Of a stretch of 64,000 bases of DNA, positions 17,950 through 27,087 are shown piece after piece. The DNA lies in NCBI RefSeq assembly GCF_011440395.1, contig NZ_JAAOIX010000008.1:62001-126000 (forward strand), written 5' to 3'. The notes under the pieces were generated by a model. It did not search any database, had not been told where the DNA came from, and saw only the letters and a list, made by a program, of their open reading frames with translations. Numbering within the stretch: the stretch's first letter is position 1; every line of letters begins with the position of its first letter. The DNA is from Pseudomaricurvus alcaniphilus. Its GTDB lineage: Bacteria > Pseudomonadota > Gammaproteobacteria > Pseudomonadales > Cellvibrionaceae. The position numbers were made by a program, and so were the translations under genes.

Positions 17950-18029
17950 AGTTTCTGCTAACTAGCCTCTACTCTTAAACTATTGAACCCACTGACAGGC
18001 AATTGTGACCGCACGGATCGACGCACCAT

Positions 18030-18620
18030 TCAGTGCAGCACCCGCTTGTCTGACGCCTGGCGGCCAAAATCCGCGAACAGGGTCAACACCGCCATGCGCA
18101 CATATTCGACAATTTCGGTGAAACTGGTTTCGGCGTCCTCTTCTTCATCTTCGAGGCCATCGTCGATATTGGCGATGGCCGCCAGGTCCCGCAGCGCCTC
18201 GGCACACTCCGCCGAAAACTTCTGCTGTGGATCCAAACCGGAGCTGCCGAAACCCGACAGAAAACCGTGGCACCACTCACCGAGGGCACTGCTGCGCTGG
18301 GCCAGCGTGGCCTCGTCGCCCGGCAGTAGCAAATCAAAGCGATACTGGCTGTCTTCCAGTTGCGCCAGGGTCACCGGGTACAACCTCGCCAGGGCGGCCT
18401 GGCCCTGGCCCTCGCTGTCGCCCACAACGCCGTTCTCATCGGTAATAATATCGAGAAAAGCCAGCGCTTCCAGCAGCCATTGCTCCTGGCTCAGGCGGGC
18501 CCCACCGCTCAATTTTCCACACAGCATACCGTGTAACTCGGACGGGCTATTGAGTGCTCCCAGGGGGACGAGATAGTGGTTTAATTCGACAAACGCAATC
18601 AGGGGTTCCACAGTAGACAT
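18030..18620 (-). CDS. ygfB: UPF0149 family protein YgfB
   Basis: The protein has 196 residues from the ATG at 18620. The N-terminal pattern SELHGMLCGKLSGG, then GEWCHGFLSGFG, is that of the YgfB/YecA (UPF0149) family. It ends in an acidic helix and EYVRMAVLTLFADFG. In Pseudomonas a YgfB homologue modulates expression of stress and resistance genes, but the mechanism here is unknown. It is first in the ygfB-pepP-ubiH-ubiI block, back to back with the zapB-like/zapA genes. Confidence 0.92.
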   Translation of the reverse strand: MSTVEPLIAFVELNHYLVPLGALNSPSELHGMLCGKLSGGARLSQEQWLLEALAFLDIITDENGVVGDSEGQGQAALARLYPVTLAQLEDSQYRFDLLLPGDEATLAQRSSALGEWCHGFLSGFGSSGLDPQQKFSAECAEALRDLAAIANIDDGLEDEEEDAETSFTEIVEYVRMAVLTLFADFGRQASDKRVLH

Positions 18621-18787
18621 AATTAATCCGCTTAAAATTCGCGCCAAATGCTATCACGATTCCGGCCGCCGTGCCTGCCGCCACTGGCATCCCGGGCTGA
18701 AATAGTGGGCGCCCTTGTTGACCGCCTTCAAGCCGCACCATATAGTTGTGCGGGCACAGCTCAACCAACCACCACAGACCTCACCCC

Positions 18788-19018
18788 ATGGCCGACCATC
18801 CGCTAGCAACACTTGAATCAAAACTGGACCAATTACTGGCAGAGTGCCAACGCCTGCGGCGGGAAAACGCCGCCCTGCACAAGCAGGCCGCCGGTTTTAA
18901 AGAGAAAGAAGAAGGCTGGTTGCAGGAGCGCTCCCGCCTGATCGAAAAAAACGACCTGGCCCGCACCCGGGTGGAGGCCATGATCACCCGTCTGAAGAGC
19001 CTGGAAGAGCAAGCCTGA
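18788..19018 (+). CDS. TIGR02449/ZapB-like coiled-coil protein
   Basis: The protein has 76 residues starting MADHPLATLESKLDQLLAE. It is one continuous heptad-rich coiled coil (LESKLDQLLAECQRLRRE, then ALHKQAAGF and MITRLKSLEEQA), as expected for the short TIGR02449 proteins that sit just before zapA in many gammaproteobacteria. A link to cell division next to ZapA is inferred from that conserved position. The start was set at 18788; upstream codons are not family-like. Confidence 0.82.
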   Translation: MADHPLATLESKLDQLLAECQRLRRENAALHKQAAGFKEKEEGWLQERSRLIEKNDLARTRVEAMITRLKSLEEQA

Positions 19019-19053
19019 CCCCACTATTTGATTCAACCCCCAAAGGACGTTAT

Positions 19054-19341
19054 ATGAGCGGTACCATGTTTGTGAAAATCCTCGACAAGGAATACCAGGT
19101 GGCCTGCCCGCCCGGCGAGGAGCAAGCGTTAAACCAGGCGGCGCGGACCCTGGACGAGCGGATGCGCAGCATTCGTGGCAAGAGCAGTGTGATTGGCCTG
19201 GAGCGCATCGCGGTGATGGCCGCACTCAACCTGAGTCATGAATTGTTGCAAGCCAACAGCGTCGCCAACAGCAAGGCCCGGGATGAAGCGGTCATCCAGC
19301 GGCTAACCAGCAAAGTAGAACAAGCCCTGAGCAACGACTAG
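19054..19341 (+). CDS. zapA: Cell division protein ZapA
   Basis: The protein has 95 residues. The globular N-terminal part reads VKILDKEYQVACPPGEEQAL, followed by DERMRSIRGKSSVIGLERIAVMAALNLSHELL and a coiled-coil tail. This is the ZapA family, which bundles FtsZ at the division ring. It follows the ZapB-like gene by 35 bp with AAAGGA before the ATG. The 6S RNA gene follows directly, as in most gammaproteobacteria. Confidence 0.95.
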   Translation: MSGTMFVKILDKEYQVACPPGEEQALNQAARTLDERMRSIRGKSSVIGLERIAVMAALNLSHELLQANSVANSKARDEAVIQRLTSKVEQALSND

Positions 19342-19411
19342 CCAGCACTGCATGCCGGCCATACTCGCCTTCCCAATAAAAATCAATCTGTAAGAAAACC
19401 TGCTTCTGGTC

Positions 19412-19417
19412 TATACT
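19412..19417 (+). promoter_or_regulatory. -10 element of the 6S RNA promoter
   Basis: TATACT lies seven to eight bases before the predicted 5' end of the 6S RNA. The -35 region (around CTGTAAG) is weak, as is common for this gene. Confidence 0.6.
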
Positions 19418-19423
19418 TGAATT

Positions 19424-19602
19424 CACCCTGGAGTGTTGGCCAGTCGACAAGTCCTCGAGCCGATAATCTGTACCCCGGGGGTGACTCGCCAGTATCAGTG
19501 TGCATGTCCGCCTGACGGAAAGCCTGAGATGCTGCAGGAACCCCCACCCTTGAGCCTCTCGGTTCAAGGCCAAGTTGACAGCCGCACATCCGGGGTTTCC
19601 AC
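19424..19602 (+). ncRNA. ssrS: 6S RNA (SsrS)
   Basis: 6S RNA mimics an open promoter and sequesters sigma70 RNA polymerase in stationary phase. The closing stem pairs 19426-19436 (CCCTGGAGTGT) with 19586-19595 (ACATCCGGGG). Hallmark segments are GAGCCGATAATCTG on the 5' side, the apical GCATGTCCGCCTGACGG, and the hairpin CCTTGAGC...GGTTCAAGG on the 3' side. Length is about 180 nt. It lies between zapA and fau exactly as in E. coli and Pseudomonas. Ends are accurate to a few bases only. Confidence 0.9.
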
Positions 19603-19666
19603 ACATCTGTCATACCGGTCGAGACCGCCTCAAGGTCGATTCTGCATTGGCCATTACCAATCGGTA

Positions 19667-20413
19667 TTGGCCGCAAATAGATCGGTCGGTAACAAGTCGG
19701 TCAGTAACAAGTTGGTCGGTAATAAATTGGTCGATTCCCCCCTGGTCAATACCACATCGATTGCCAGCCGCCGGCAACTGCGCCAACAGCTGCGCCAGCG
19801 CCGCCGGGCACTGTCACCGCAACAGCAGAAAATTGCCGCCCTCAAACTGGCCCGCAACCTCAAGCGTCAGCCGCTGTTTATACGCTGTAAGCACATTGCG
19901 TTTTATTTGCCCAACGACGGCGAGATCGATCCCCAACCGCTGATTCGCACCGCGCTGCAACTGGGCAAACACTGCTACCTGCCGGTATTGCGCCCGCTGC
20001 AACAAAACAGCCTGTACTTTATTCGCTACACCGCCAGCAGCCCGCTGCGCCCCAATCGCTTCAACATTCCCGAGCCGGCGCTGCGCCGGCGGGGCCTGCC
20101 AGCCAATTTACTGGATGTGGTGCTGTTGCCGCTGGTGGGCTTTGATTCCCGCGGCGGCCGACTGGGCATGGGCGGCGGCTTTTACGATCGCACCTTTGCC
20201 TTCAAGCTGTCCGACAGCGGCAAGAGCGACCGCGGACAGCGGCGACCCTATTTGCTGGGGCTGGCGCACAGCTGCCAACAAGTCGATTCACTGCCGCTGG
20301 CCAGCTGGGACATCCCCCTGCACGCAGTGGTGACCGATGAAGCTATTTTCATGAGTGCCAGCAACGGCCAGCAGCGCGACTTCCTGCCCTCATCGGGAAA
20401 CGTCCCCCCGTGA
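19667..20413 (+). CDS. fau: 5-formyltetrahydrofolate cyclo-ligase
   Basis: The enzyme converts 5-formyl-THF to 5,10-methenyl-THF with ATP. The conserved part starts RQLRQQLRQRRRALSPQQQ and includes FYLPNDGEIDP, NIPEP and GGRLGMGGGFYDRTFA. The start is uncertain: the open frame reaches back into the 6S RNA, there is no ATG, and candidate TTG codons are at 19667 and 19727. Between them a 15-bp tandem repeat encodes SVGNK-like pentapeptides, which no family member needs. I list the longer form, but 19727 is about as likely. Co-transcription with 6S RNA is expected. Confidence 0.85.
   Translation: MAANRSVGNKSVSNKLVGNKLVDSPLVNTTSIASRRQLRQQLRQRRRALSPQQQKIAALKLARNLKRQPLFIRCKHIAFYLPNDGEIDPQPLIRTALQLGKHCYLPVLRPLQQNSLYFIRYTASSPLRPNRFNIPEPALRRRGLPANLLDVVLLPLVGFDSRGGRLGMGGGFYDRTFAFKLSDSGKSDRGQRRPYLLGLAHSCQQVDSLPLASWDIPLHAVVTDEAIFMSASNGQQRDFLPSSGNVPP
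19682..19735. repeat. 15-bp tandem repeat at the 5' end of fau
   Basis: Units TCGGTCGGTAACAAG, TCGGTCAGTAACAAG, TTGGTCGGTAATAAA and a partial fourth run head-to-tail from 19682. The 15-bp unit is in frame with fau and would encode SVGNK, SVSNK, LVGNK, LVD. It lies between the 6S RNA and the conserved start of the enzyme. Confidence 0.9.
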
Positions 20414-20438
20414 ACTGAACGCTGTTGCCGGGCTGGTT

Positions 20439-20486
20439 GTTATTCGGATAAATTGTTGCTCGGATAGATTGTTACCCGGATGAATT
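20439..20486. repeat. Three 16-bp tandem repeats between fau and the nuclease-like gene
   Basis: GTTATTCGGATAAATT, GTTGCTCGGATAGATT and GTTACCCGGATGAATT follow one another from 20439 to 20486. The array lies between two convergent genes and ends four bases before the stop codon of the minus-strand gene. Confidence 0.9.
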
Positions 20487-20490
20487 GTTG

Positions 20491-21570
20491 TCAGTGCAAC
20501 TGCAGTTCGGCAATCACCGGCAGGTGATCGGAAACATCCAGCGTATCGTGCTGTCGCACCCGACCTGCCAGCAAGCGCCACTGCGGGCTGTAGAAGATGT
20601 AATCAATGGTTCGATCCGGTGCGCTTATCTGCGGATTATTGGGGAAATGGGTATACCAGCGGGCGGCGTCCGGCCCGGTCAAATCTTCCAGGGCGGGCAC
20701 TGCGCCGTACTCCCGGTAGAGACTGGCGAGCGCCGTCTGCGCATCGTACTGTCGCGCCAGGCGCTGCCACTGACGACCGCCATCCGGCGGCAACATATTG
20801 AAATCCCCACCCAGCACCCAGGCAACATTGCCCGCGTCCAGTGCTTGCAACAACTCAAGCGTGGTCGCAGTCTGTGCCGCCATCAGGTTACTGCCCGCAC
20901 CCCAGGCGTCAAAATGGGTATTGAGTATGGCGACCTGCGTATCGGAGTCGGAGTCCAGGCGGGTTTCAAGCACGGCGCGCTGGAAGTAGAAATGACGGGT
21001 GACAAAATCATTGTCCATCAACGGCAACTGGTGCCGGCGAGCGGCACTGAGGGAATAGCGCGACAGAGTCACCAGCTTCATACTGACCGCGCCCATGATT
21101 TTGGGGTGCGGTACCAGGCCGGCCTTCCAGTACCAGGCGGCCGCCGAACAGGGGTACGCCGCCGCGCCGAGGCGTTGCTGTAACTCAGTCAGTTGCTCGA
21201 CATGGTGGGTGCGGCTGTCATCCGCATCGTTGATTTCCTGCAACAGCACCAGGTCCGGGGATTCGTCGCGAATCAGCTCCGCAACTCGATCGAGGGTGCT
21301 GGCCACCGCCGCCACGGATGGACGCCGGTCGGGGCCATTTTCCACATCGTAGTAGAAGAAATAGCCCTTGCCAGCCATGTACTGGACATTAAAACTCATG
21401 ACCTTGAGTGGCGCGCTGGTCGGCCAGGCCGGCGCAGCCCGGTCGCACTGCACCGCCACCTCCAGCAGCGGCGGGTAGCTGGGCACGCTGGTCCAGATCA
21501 GCATGCCCGCCACCCAACTGGTAATTACCAGCAGCAGCAAACCGTAGAGCCGCAGTTTCACCTTGCTCAA
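20491..21570 (-). CDS. Membrane-anchored endonuclease/exonuclease/phosphatase family protein
   Basis: The protein has 359 residues. One N-terminal hydrophobic segment (YGLLLLVITSWVAGMLIW, about residues 9-27) suggests an uncleaved anchor or signal. The DNase I-like fold motifs follow: VMSFNVQYM, LVLLQEIND with the metal-binding Glu, NTHFDAWG, GGDFNMLP, DRTIDYIFYSP and a final SDHLPV. It hydrolyses phosphodiester or phosphomonoester bonds, but the target (nucleic acid, phosphoinositide or sphingolipid) cannot be told. The start is TTG. It is probably transcribed after the peroxiredoxin gene, 70 bp upstream. Confidence 0.85.
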   Translation of the reverse strand: MSKVKLRLYGLLLLVITSWVAGMLIWTSVPSYPPLLEVAVQCDRAAPAWPTSAPLKVMSFNVQYMAGKGYFFYYDVENGPDRRPSVAAVASTLDRVAELIRDESPDLVLLQEINDADDSRTHHVEQLTELQQRLGAAAYPCSAAAWYWKAGLVPHPKIMGAVSMKLVTLSRYSLSAARRHQLPLMDNDFVTRHFYFQRAVLETRLDSDSDTQVAILNTHFDAWGAGSNLMAAQTATTLELLQALDAGNVAWVLGGDFNMLPPDGGRQWQRLARQYDAQTALASLYREYGAVPALEDLTGPDAARWYTHFPNNPQISAPDRTIDYIFYSPQWRLLAGRVRQHDTLDVSDHLPVIAELQLH

Positions 21571-21640
21571 TCAGTACCTGCCTGTATTCGCGGCGCCGAG
21601 CAAAGCAACGAGCCGCGCAAGCTGCTGCCCTCGCTGCAGC

Positions 21641-22117
21641 TCACAGTGCCTCGAGGATGGTTTCAGCGCTGCTCTTCTCAATACCCTTGTCATCCACATT
21701 CAGCAGCTCCACAACGCCATCGTTGACGATCATGGCGTAGCGCTTGCTGCGCACCCCCAACTTGGCTCCGGTCAAGTCCAGGGTCAGGCCCAGCGCTTCG
21801 GCCAGCTCGCCATTGCCATCGGCCAGCATGGTGATGTGCTCAGCATTTTGGTCGCGCCCCCAGGCCGCCATCACGAACACGTCATTTACCGAGGTGCAGA
21901 TAATGTCGTCCACCCCTTTGGCCTTGATCTTGTCAGCGTGAATCACAAAGCCCGGCATATGGGTGTTGGAGCAACCTGGGGTATAGGCCCCGGGCACCGC
22001 AAACAGAACCACCTTCTTGCCGGCCAGCAAACCATCCGTGGTGACCGCCTGCGGACCCTCGGCGCCCATGACTTGCAAGGCTATAGATGGTATTTTGTCG
22101 CCCACTTTGATTGTCAT
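21641..22117 (-). CDS. Peroxiredoxin, Prx5 type
   Basis: The protein has 158 residues. It is a redoxin-fold peroxidase of the Prx5/AhpE-like group, with the peroxidatic Cys in VPGAYTPGCSNTHMPGF (P-x-x-x-T/S-x-x-C). The rest, DIICTSVNDVFVMAAWG and GVRSKRYAMIVNDGVVE, is typical of bacterial Prx5. A second Cys (ICTSVND) is present but is not clearly a resolving residue. It reduces H2O2 and organic peroxides using glutathione or glutaredoxin. AAAGGTAAC precedes the ATG. Confidence 0.94.
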   Translation of the reverse strand: MTIKVGDKIPSIALQVMGAEGPQAVTTDGLLAGKKVVLFAVPGAYTPGCSNTHMPGFVIHADKIKAKGVDDIICTSVNDVFVMAAWGRDQNAEHITMLADGNGELAEALGLTLDLTGAKLGVRSKRYAMIVNDGVVELLNVDDKGIEKSSAETILEAL

Positions 22118-22262
22118 AACAGTTACCTTTATTTTGGGTATGCGTAAGTTTCGAAGTCTGATTCAATGTACCGCCGAACTCAAGTGACAGTTACAACAAA
22201 CCGGTCATTTAGCATTGCGCTAATTTCCAGACACAATTTTTTGCGCCAATGAATTCAAGCCT

Positions 22263-23312
22263 ATGAAAAAAACCAGCGCCCTGCTGTTTGCCCTGGTCGC
22301 CAACCCGGTGGAGGCAGCCCGTGCCGTCGACACGCTGGAAGAGTGCCGCGCCATGATCGCTGCTGCGGAGCGGCTGGCCTGCTATGACGCCATTTTTCTA
22401 GTGCCGCAAAGTGACGATTCGCTGCCGCCGGCGAGCGGCACTGCTGCCAGTGACGCTGCCGCTCAAACCGCTGCCAGCACCGCGGAACAAATACCGGCCA
22501 AACCAGCCAAGCGCAAGTTTCGCTATCGCCTGTTGGACGAAAATTTCTCAATCCAGCCCCACAGGCCCACTTACCTGCTGCCCTATACCTATACCACCAG
22601 AGTCAATACCGTCCCCTTTGCCAATGCCAGTGCAACCGACAGCAGCGACGCCGGCCCGACCGTGGAAGCGGATCGCGAGGAGGTCAAGTTCCAAATCAGC
22701 TTTAAAATCCCGCTGGCCACCGACCTGCTGCTCAAGGACGCTACCCTCTGGGCTGGCTACAGCCAGGTGTCACTGTGGCAAATGTACAATACGGACGCCT
22801 CGGCCCCCTTTCGGGAAACCAACTACGAGCCGGAGATATTCTGGCAGGTGCCGACCTCACTGGAGCTGTTCGGCGTCGCCCTGGACAGCGTCAGCCTGGG
22901 CTTTAATCACCAGTCCAACGGTCGCGGCCAGGATTTGTCACGCAGCTGGAACCGGATCTTCAGTGAAGTGGAGCTGAGCCACAATCGCTGGACCATGGCG
23001 CTGCGCCCCTGGTATCGGCTGCCGGAAGACGCGGAGGACGACGACAACCCCGACATCGACGACTACCTCGGCTACGGCGATATATCGGTGCGCTACAAAT
23101 GGCACTCCGACTTGTCCCTCACCACCCAGCTGCGGCACAACTTTCACTCCCGCCAGCCTCGCACTTCCGTCAATATGGCACTGGTGTTTCCCCTGGCCGG
23201 GCCCCTCAATGGCTATTTCGAATACGTCAATGGCTACGGCGAAACGCTCATCGACTACAACCGGCGCACCCGCCGAGTGGGCATCGGAGTCATCCTCAAT
23301 GAGTGGAAGTAG
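22263..23312 (+). CDS. pldA: Outer membrane phospholipase A (OMPLA)
   Basis: The protein has 349 residues. The active-site pattern of OMPLA is complete: His216 and Ser218 in FNHQSNGR, and Asn230 in SRSWNR. The 2- and 14-residue spacing equals H142/S144/N156 of E. coli PldA. It begins with a signal-like MKKTSALLFALVANPVEA and has about 80 extra residues before the barrel, including a Cys pair (EECRAM, ACYDA) that may form a disulfide. Alternating beta-strand segments end with VGIGVILNEWK. It hydrolyses phospholipids that reach the outer leaflet when the membrane is stressed. It is divergent from the peroxiredoxin gene. Confidence 0.92.
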   Translation: MKKTSALLFALVANPVEAARAVDTLEECRAMIAAAERLACYDAIFLVPQSDDSLPPASGTAASDAAAQTAASTAEQIPAKPAKRKFRYRLLDENFSIQPHRPTYLLPYTYTTRVNTVPFANASATDSSDAGPTVEADREEVKFQISFKIPLATDLLLKDATLWAGYSQVSLWQMYNTDASAPFRETNYEPEIFWQVPTSLELFGVALDSVSLGFNHQSNGRGQDLSRSWNRIFSEVELSHNRWTMALRPWYRLPEDAEDDDNPDIDDYLGYGDISVRYKWHSDLSLTTQLRHNFHSRQPRTSVNMALVFPLAGPLNGYFEYVNGYGETLIDYNRRTRRVGIGVILNEWK

Positions 23313-23331
23313 CTGCGGGCGGCGCCAAAAA

Positions 23332-23375
23332 CTATATCAAAATATTTTGATATAGCTGTAAAGCCCTGCTAGACT
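23332..23375 (+). promoter_or_regulatory. SahR palindromic operator overlapping the sahR-metK promoter
   Basis: Positions 23332-23355 form a perfect 24-bp palindrome, CTATATCAAAAT followed by its exact complement. Its right half contains TTGATA (23347-23352), which with a 17-bp spacer and TAGACT (23370-23375) makes a good sigma70 promoter. Repressor bound to the palindrome would cover the -35 box. The predicted transcription start falls at or next to the sahR ATG (23382), and no Shine-Dalgarno sequence is visible, so the transcript may be leaderless. The motif agrees with described SahR operators of the ATATCAA...TTGATAT kind. Confidence 0.8.
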
Positions 23376-23381
23376 GCCGCC

Positions 23382-24410
23382 ATGACTCAGCAATTGCACG
23401 CCGAGCTTGTGGCCGGCCCCGACCTCACCCACGACCTGGCAGCGACCCTCAAGGCCGCCAGTGACCCGCTGCGGCTGGAGGTTTTGCGCCTGCTGGCCAG
23501 GGATTCATTCGGGGTGATGGAATTGAGCCGCATCTTCGCCATCAAGCAGTCCGGTATGAGCCACCACCTGAAAGTACTGGCCACCGCGGGCCTGGTGGCG
23601 ACCCGGCGCGAAGGCAATTCCATCTACTACCGGCGCGCGCTGCCCGAGCAGCGGGACCCGCGCCGGGAGTTGCTCACCAGCCTGTTCGCTACCCTCGACC
23701 TGCAGCCTCTAAGCGCTGAGATACAGCAGCGCCAAGGGCAAGTCCAGGTGGAGCGAGCGCGGGCGTCGCAGGCATTTTTTACCGACAACGCCGGCAAATT
23801 CCGCGCCCAGCAGGACCTCATCGCCAGCTACCCGATTTACGCCGACGTGGTCACCGAACTGCTGACCAAAACGCCGCTCACGGCCACCGGCCGCGCGCTG
23901 GAGGTGGGACCCGGCGAAGGCGAATTCCTGGCCGTGCTGGCGCCGCGCTTCCAGCGCGTCAGCGCGCTGGACAATTCCGCCAGCATGCTGGACAAGGCCG
24001 CCACCGCTGCCCGCAACGCCGGGCTCGCCAATATCGACTTTATTCACGGCGATACCCGCGCTGCCCTGCAGCGCCAGCTGCGCGCCGACTGCGTGGTGGC
24101 CAACATGGTCCTGCACCACGTGGCCTCCCCCGCCAGCGTGTTTGACGATATCGGCAAATTGCTGAACCCCGGCGGGGTGCTGTTTATCACCGATCTCTGT
24201 CATCACGACCAGCAGTGGGCGCGAGAGGCCTGCGGCGATTTGTGGCTCGGCTTTGAGCCCGATGACCTGTCCGGCTGGGCCCACCAGGCCGGTCTGGAAG
24301 AGGGCTTGAGCCAGTACATCGCCCTGCGCAACGGTTTTCAAATTCAGGTTCGACAATTTTTCAGCCCCCTGCGGGGCACTGAGCACCAGGAGCACAACCA
24401 CTATGTCTGA
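23382..24410 (+). CDS. sahR: SahR: ArsR-type repressor with SAM-methyltransferase-like sensor domain
   Basis: The protein has 342 residues. Residues about 15-95 form an ArsR winged helix ([17 protein letters not shown], then [20 protein letters not shown]). From about residue 150 a class I methyltransferase domain follows, with motif [11 protein letters not shown] near residue 173 and later [13 protein letters not shown]. This architecture is that of SahR, the S-adenosylhomocysteine-responsive regulator of methionine metabolism in Proteobacteria. The last codons overlap the metK start by eight bases. With metK, ahcY and metF behind it and a palindrome in front, the assignment is well supported. 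Confidence 0.9.
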   Translation: MTQQLHAELVAGPDLTHDLAATLKAASDPLRLEVLRLLARDSFGVMELSRIFAIKQSGMSHHLKVLATAGLVATRREGNSIYYRRALPEQRDPRRELLTSLFATLDLQPLSAEIQQRQGQVQVERARASQAFFTDNAGKFRAQQDLIASYPIYADVVTELLTKTPLTATGRALEVGPGEGEFLAVLAPRFQRVSALDNSASMLDKAATAARNAGLANIDFIHGDTRAALQRQLRADCVVANMVLHHVASPASVFDDIGKLLNPGGVLFITDLCHHDQQWAREACGDLWLGFEPDDLSGWAHQAGLEEGLSQYIALRNGFQIQVRQFFSPLRGTEHQEHNHYV

Positions 24411-25617
24411 ATATTCAATTTTTACCTCCGAGTCAGTCTCTGAAGGTCACCCGGACAAGATGGCGGACCAGATTTCCGACGCCATCCTGGATGCCGTAAT
24501 CGCCCGCGACAAACACGCCCGGGTCGCCGTAGAGACTCTGGTCAAAACCGGCATGGCCATTGTCGCCGGCGAACTCACCACCTCTTGTTACGTCGATTTG
24601 GAAGACATTATCCGCGACGTTATCACCGGCATTGGCTACAACGGCTCCGACGTCGGCTACGACGGCGCCACCTGTGCCGTACTCAATGCCATTGGCAAGC
24701 AGTCGGTGGACATCAACCAGGGGGTTGACCGCGCCAGGCCTGAAGACCAGGGCGCCGGCGACCAGGGCCTGATGTTCGGCTACGCCACCAACGAGACCGA
24801 GAGCCTGATGCCGGCCCCGGTCTACTACGCCCACCGCCTGGTGGAGCGCCAGGCGCAACTGCGCAAGGACGGCGTGCTGCCGTGGCTGCGCCCGGACGCC
24901 AAGAGCCAGGTCACCCTGCGCTATGAAGACGGCAAGCCGGTGGCTATCGAGGCGGTGGTGCTGTCCACCCAGCACGACCCGGACATCTCCCAGGCCGACC
25001 TGCGCGATGCGGTGCTGGAGAATATTATCCAGCACGTACTGCCCGCCGAGCTGCTGCACGCCGGCACCCAGTACCACATCAACCCCACCGGTAAGTTTGT
25101 CATCGGTGGCCCGGTTGGCGATGCCGGCCTCACCGGCCGCAAAATCATTGTCGACACCTACGGCGGCATGGCGCGCCACGGCGGCGGCGCCTTCTCCGGC
25201 AAGGACCCGTCCAAAGTGGACCGCTCCGCCGCTTACGCCGGTCGCTATGTGGCCAAGAACGTGGTCGCCGCCGGTCTCGCCGAGCGCTGCGAAGTGCAGG
25301 TGTCCTACGCCATTGGCGTGGCCGAGCCCACCTCCATTTCCATCAACACCTTCGGCACCGGCAAGGTCAGTGATGGCCAGTTGATCGAGGCCATTCGCCA
25401 GGTATTTGACCTGCGCCCCTACGCCATCACCAAAGCCCTGGACCTGCTCCACCCCATGTACCAGCTGACCGCCGCCTACGGTCACTTCGGCCGCGAGCCA
25501 TTCGAGCACACCTACAGCTGGAAGGAAAACGACGAGCAGAAATCCGATACCTTTACCGCCTTCAGCTGGGAAAAAACCGACAAGGTCGATGCCCTGAAAG
25601 CGGCCCTCAACGTTTAA
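24403..25617 (+). CDS. metK: S-adenosylmethionine synthetase MetK
   Basis: The protein has 404 residues and makes SAM from methionine and ATP. Signature motifs are intact: [19 protein letters not shown] at the N-terminus, the [19 protein letters not shown]-binding region, and [20 protein letters not shown] with the metal/phosphate loop. Its ATG lies inside the 3' end of sahR, so the two are translationally coupled. It supplies the methyl donor whose product, SAH, is cleared by the following ahcY. Confidence 0.97.
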   Translation: MSEYSIFTSESVSEGHPDKMADQISDAILDAVIARDKHARVAVETLVKTGMAIVAGELTTSCYVDLEDIIRDVITGIGYNGSDVGYDGATCAVLNAIGKQSVDINQGVDRARPEDQGAGDQGLMFGYATNETESLMPAPVYYAHRLVERQAQLRKDGVLPWLRPDAKSQVTLRYEDGKPVAIEAVVLSTQHDPDISQADLRDAVLENIIQHVLPAELLHAGTQYHINPTGKFVIGGPVGDAGLTGRKIIVDTYGGMARHGGGAFSGKDPSKVDRSAAYAGRYVAKNVVAAGLAERCEVQVSYAIGVAEPTSISINTFGTGKVSDGQLIEAIRQVFDLRPYAITKALDLLHPMYQLTAAYGHFGREPFEHTYSWKENDEQKSDTFTAFSWEKTDKVDALKAALNV

Positions 25618-25668
25618 GCAAACAAACACAAACTGGCGCCCGCAGGGCGCCGGCACAGGAGAGATACC

Positions 25669-27075
25669 ATGACAAGCGCACAGAAAACTGCCACCGACAC
25701 CTTTACCGACTACAAGGTCGCCGACCTGAGCCTGGCCAGCTGGGGGCGCAAGGAAATCGACATCGCCGAGGGCGAAATGCCGGCCCTGATGGCACTGCGT
25801 CGCAAGTACAAAGACGACCAGCCGCTGGCCGGGGCCCGCATCATGGGCTGCATCCATATGACCATCCAGACGGCGGTACTGATCGAAACCCTGATCGACC
25901 TCGGCGCCGAAGTGCGCTGGTCGTCCTGTAATATCTTCTCCACCCAGGATCACGCCGCCGCTGCCATTGCCGCCGCCGGTATCCCGGTATTCGCCTGGAA
26001 GGGCGAGACCGAGGAGGAGTTCCTCTGGTGTATCGAACAGACCATCCTGGCGAGCAAGGACGGCAGCGAAGTCTGGAACGCCAATATGATCCTCGACGAC
26101 GGTGGTGACCTGACCGAAATGGTGCACAGCAAGTACCCGGACCTGCTGAACCACATCCACGGTATCTCCGAAGAGACCACCACCGGTGTGCACCGCCTGC
26201 TGGAAATGATGGAACAGGGCGAGCTGCTGGTACCGGCCATCAACGTCAACGACTCGGTCACCAAATCCAAGAACGACAACAAGTACGGCTGCCGCCACTC
26301 CCTCAATGACGCCATCAAGCGCGCCACTGACCACCTGCTGGCGGGCAAGAAGGCCCTGGTCATCGGCTACGGCGATGTGGGCAAGGGCTCCGCCGCCTCC
26401 CTGCGCCAGGAGGGCATGATCGTCAAGGTGACCGAGATCGACCCTATTTGCGCCATGCAGGCCTGCATGGACGGTTTTGAAGTGGTGTCCCCCTACAATA
26501 ACGGCATCAATACTGGCGCAGTGGCCGACATCAACCGCGCGGTACTGGGCAATACCGACCTGGTGGTAACCACCACCGGCAACGTCAACGTCTGCGATGC
26601 GGCCATGCTGCAAAGCCTGAAAAGCGGCGCGGTCGTGTGCAATATCGGCCACTTTGACAACGAGATCGACACTGCCTTCCTGCGTAAGAATTACCAGTGG
26701 GACGAGGTCAAGCCCCAGGTGCACAAGATCTACCGGGACCAGGCCAGCAACGATCACCTGATCCTGTTGTCCGAGGGTCGCCTGGTCAACCTGGGCAATG
26801 CCACCGGTCACCCGTCGCGTATCATGGATGGCTCCTTTGCCAACCAGGTACTGGCGCAAATGTACCTCTACGAGCGCAAGTTTGCCGACCTGCCCGCCGC
26901 CGAAAAAGCGGCCGCCGTCTACCTCAAGGTACTGCCGAAAAAACTGGACGAGGAAGTGGCCCGCGATATGGTGGAAGGCTTTGGCGGCGTGGTGACCCAG
27001 CTGACCCCGACCCAGGCCAAATACATCAATGTCAAAGCCGAGGGCCCGTTCAAGCCCGAGTCCTACAAGTACTAG
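25669..27075 (+). CDS. ahcY: Adenosylhomocysteinase AhcY
   Basis: This 468-residue NAD-dependent enzyme hydrolyses S-adenosylhomocysteine to homocysteine and adenosine. It has [15 protein letters not shown], the catalytic region [18 protein letters not shown], the Rossmann motif [15 protein letters not shown] and the C-terminal [13 protein letters not shown] with the Lys/Tyr that cap the NAD site. GGAGAGA precedes the ATG. The 51-bp gap to metK holds one GC hairpin (GGCGCCCGCAGGGCGCC) but no SAH riboswitch; control appears to be by SahR instead. Confidence 0.98.
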   Translation: MTSAQKTATDTFTDYKVADLSLASWGRKEIDIAEGEMPALMALRRKYKDDQPLAGARIMGCIHMTIQTAVLIETLIDLGAEVRWSSCNIFSTQDHAAAAIAAAGIPVFAWKGETEEEFLWCIEQTILASKDGSEVWNANMILDDGGDLTEMVHSKYPDLLNHIHGISEETTTGVHRLLEMMEQGELLVPAINVNDSVTKSKNDNKYGCRHSLNDAIKRATDHLLAGKKALVIGYGDVGKGSAASLRQEGMIVKVTEIDPICAMQACMDGFEVVSPYNNGINTGAVADINRAVLGNTDLVVTTTGNVNVCDAAMLQSLKSGAVVCNIGHFDNEIDTAFLRKNYQWDEVKPQVHKIYRDQASNDHLILLSEGRLVNLGNATGHPSRIMDGSFANQVLAQMYLYERKFADLPAAEKAAAVYLKVLPKKLDEEVARDMVEGFGGVVTQLTPTQAKYINVKAEGPFKPESYKY

Positions 27076-27087
27076 AGCGAGATCAAC

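Noticed and set aside
25618-25668. Possible SAH riboswitch before ahcY
   Set aside because: The gap is only 51 bp and has a single GC hairpin without the conserved SAH-binding core; the SahR operator explains control.
24433-26859. 808-codon open frame antisense to metK and ahcY
   Set aside because: It is the mirror of two highly conserved genes in GC-rich codons; its protein is Gly/Val/His-rich without any motif or ribosome site.
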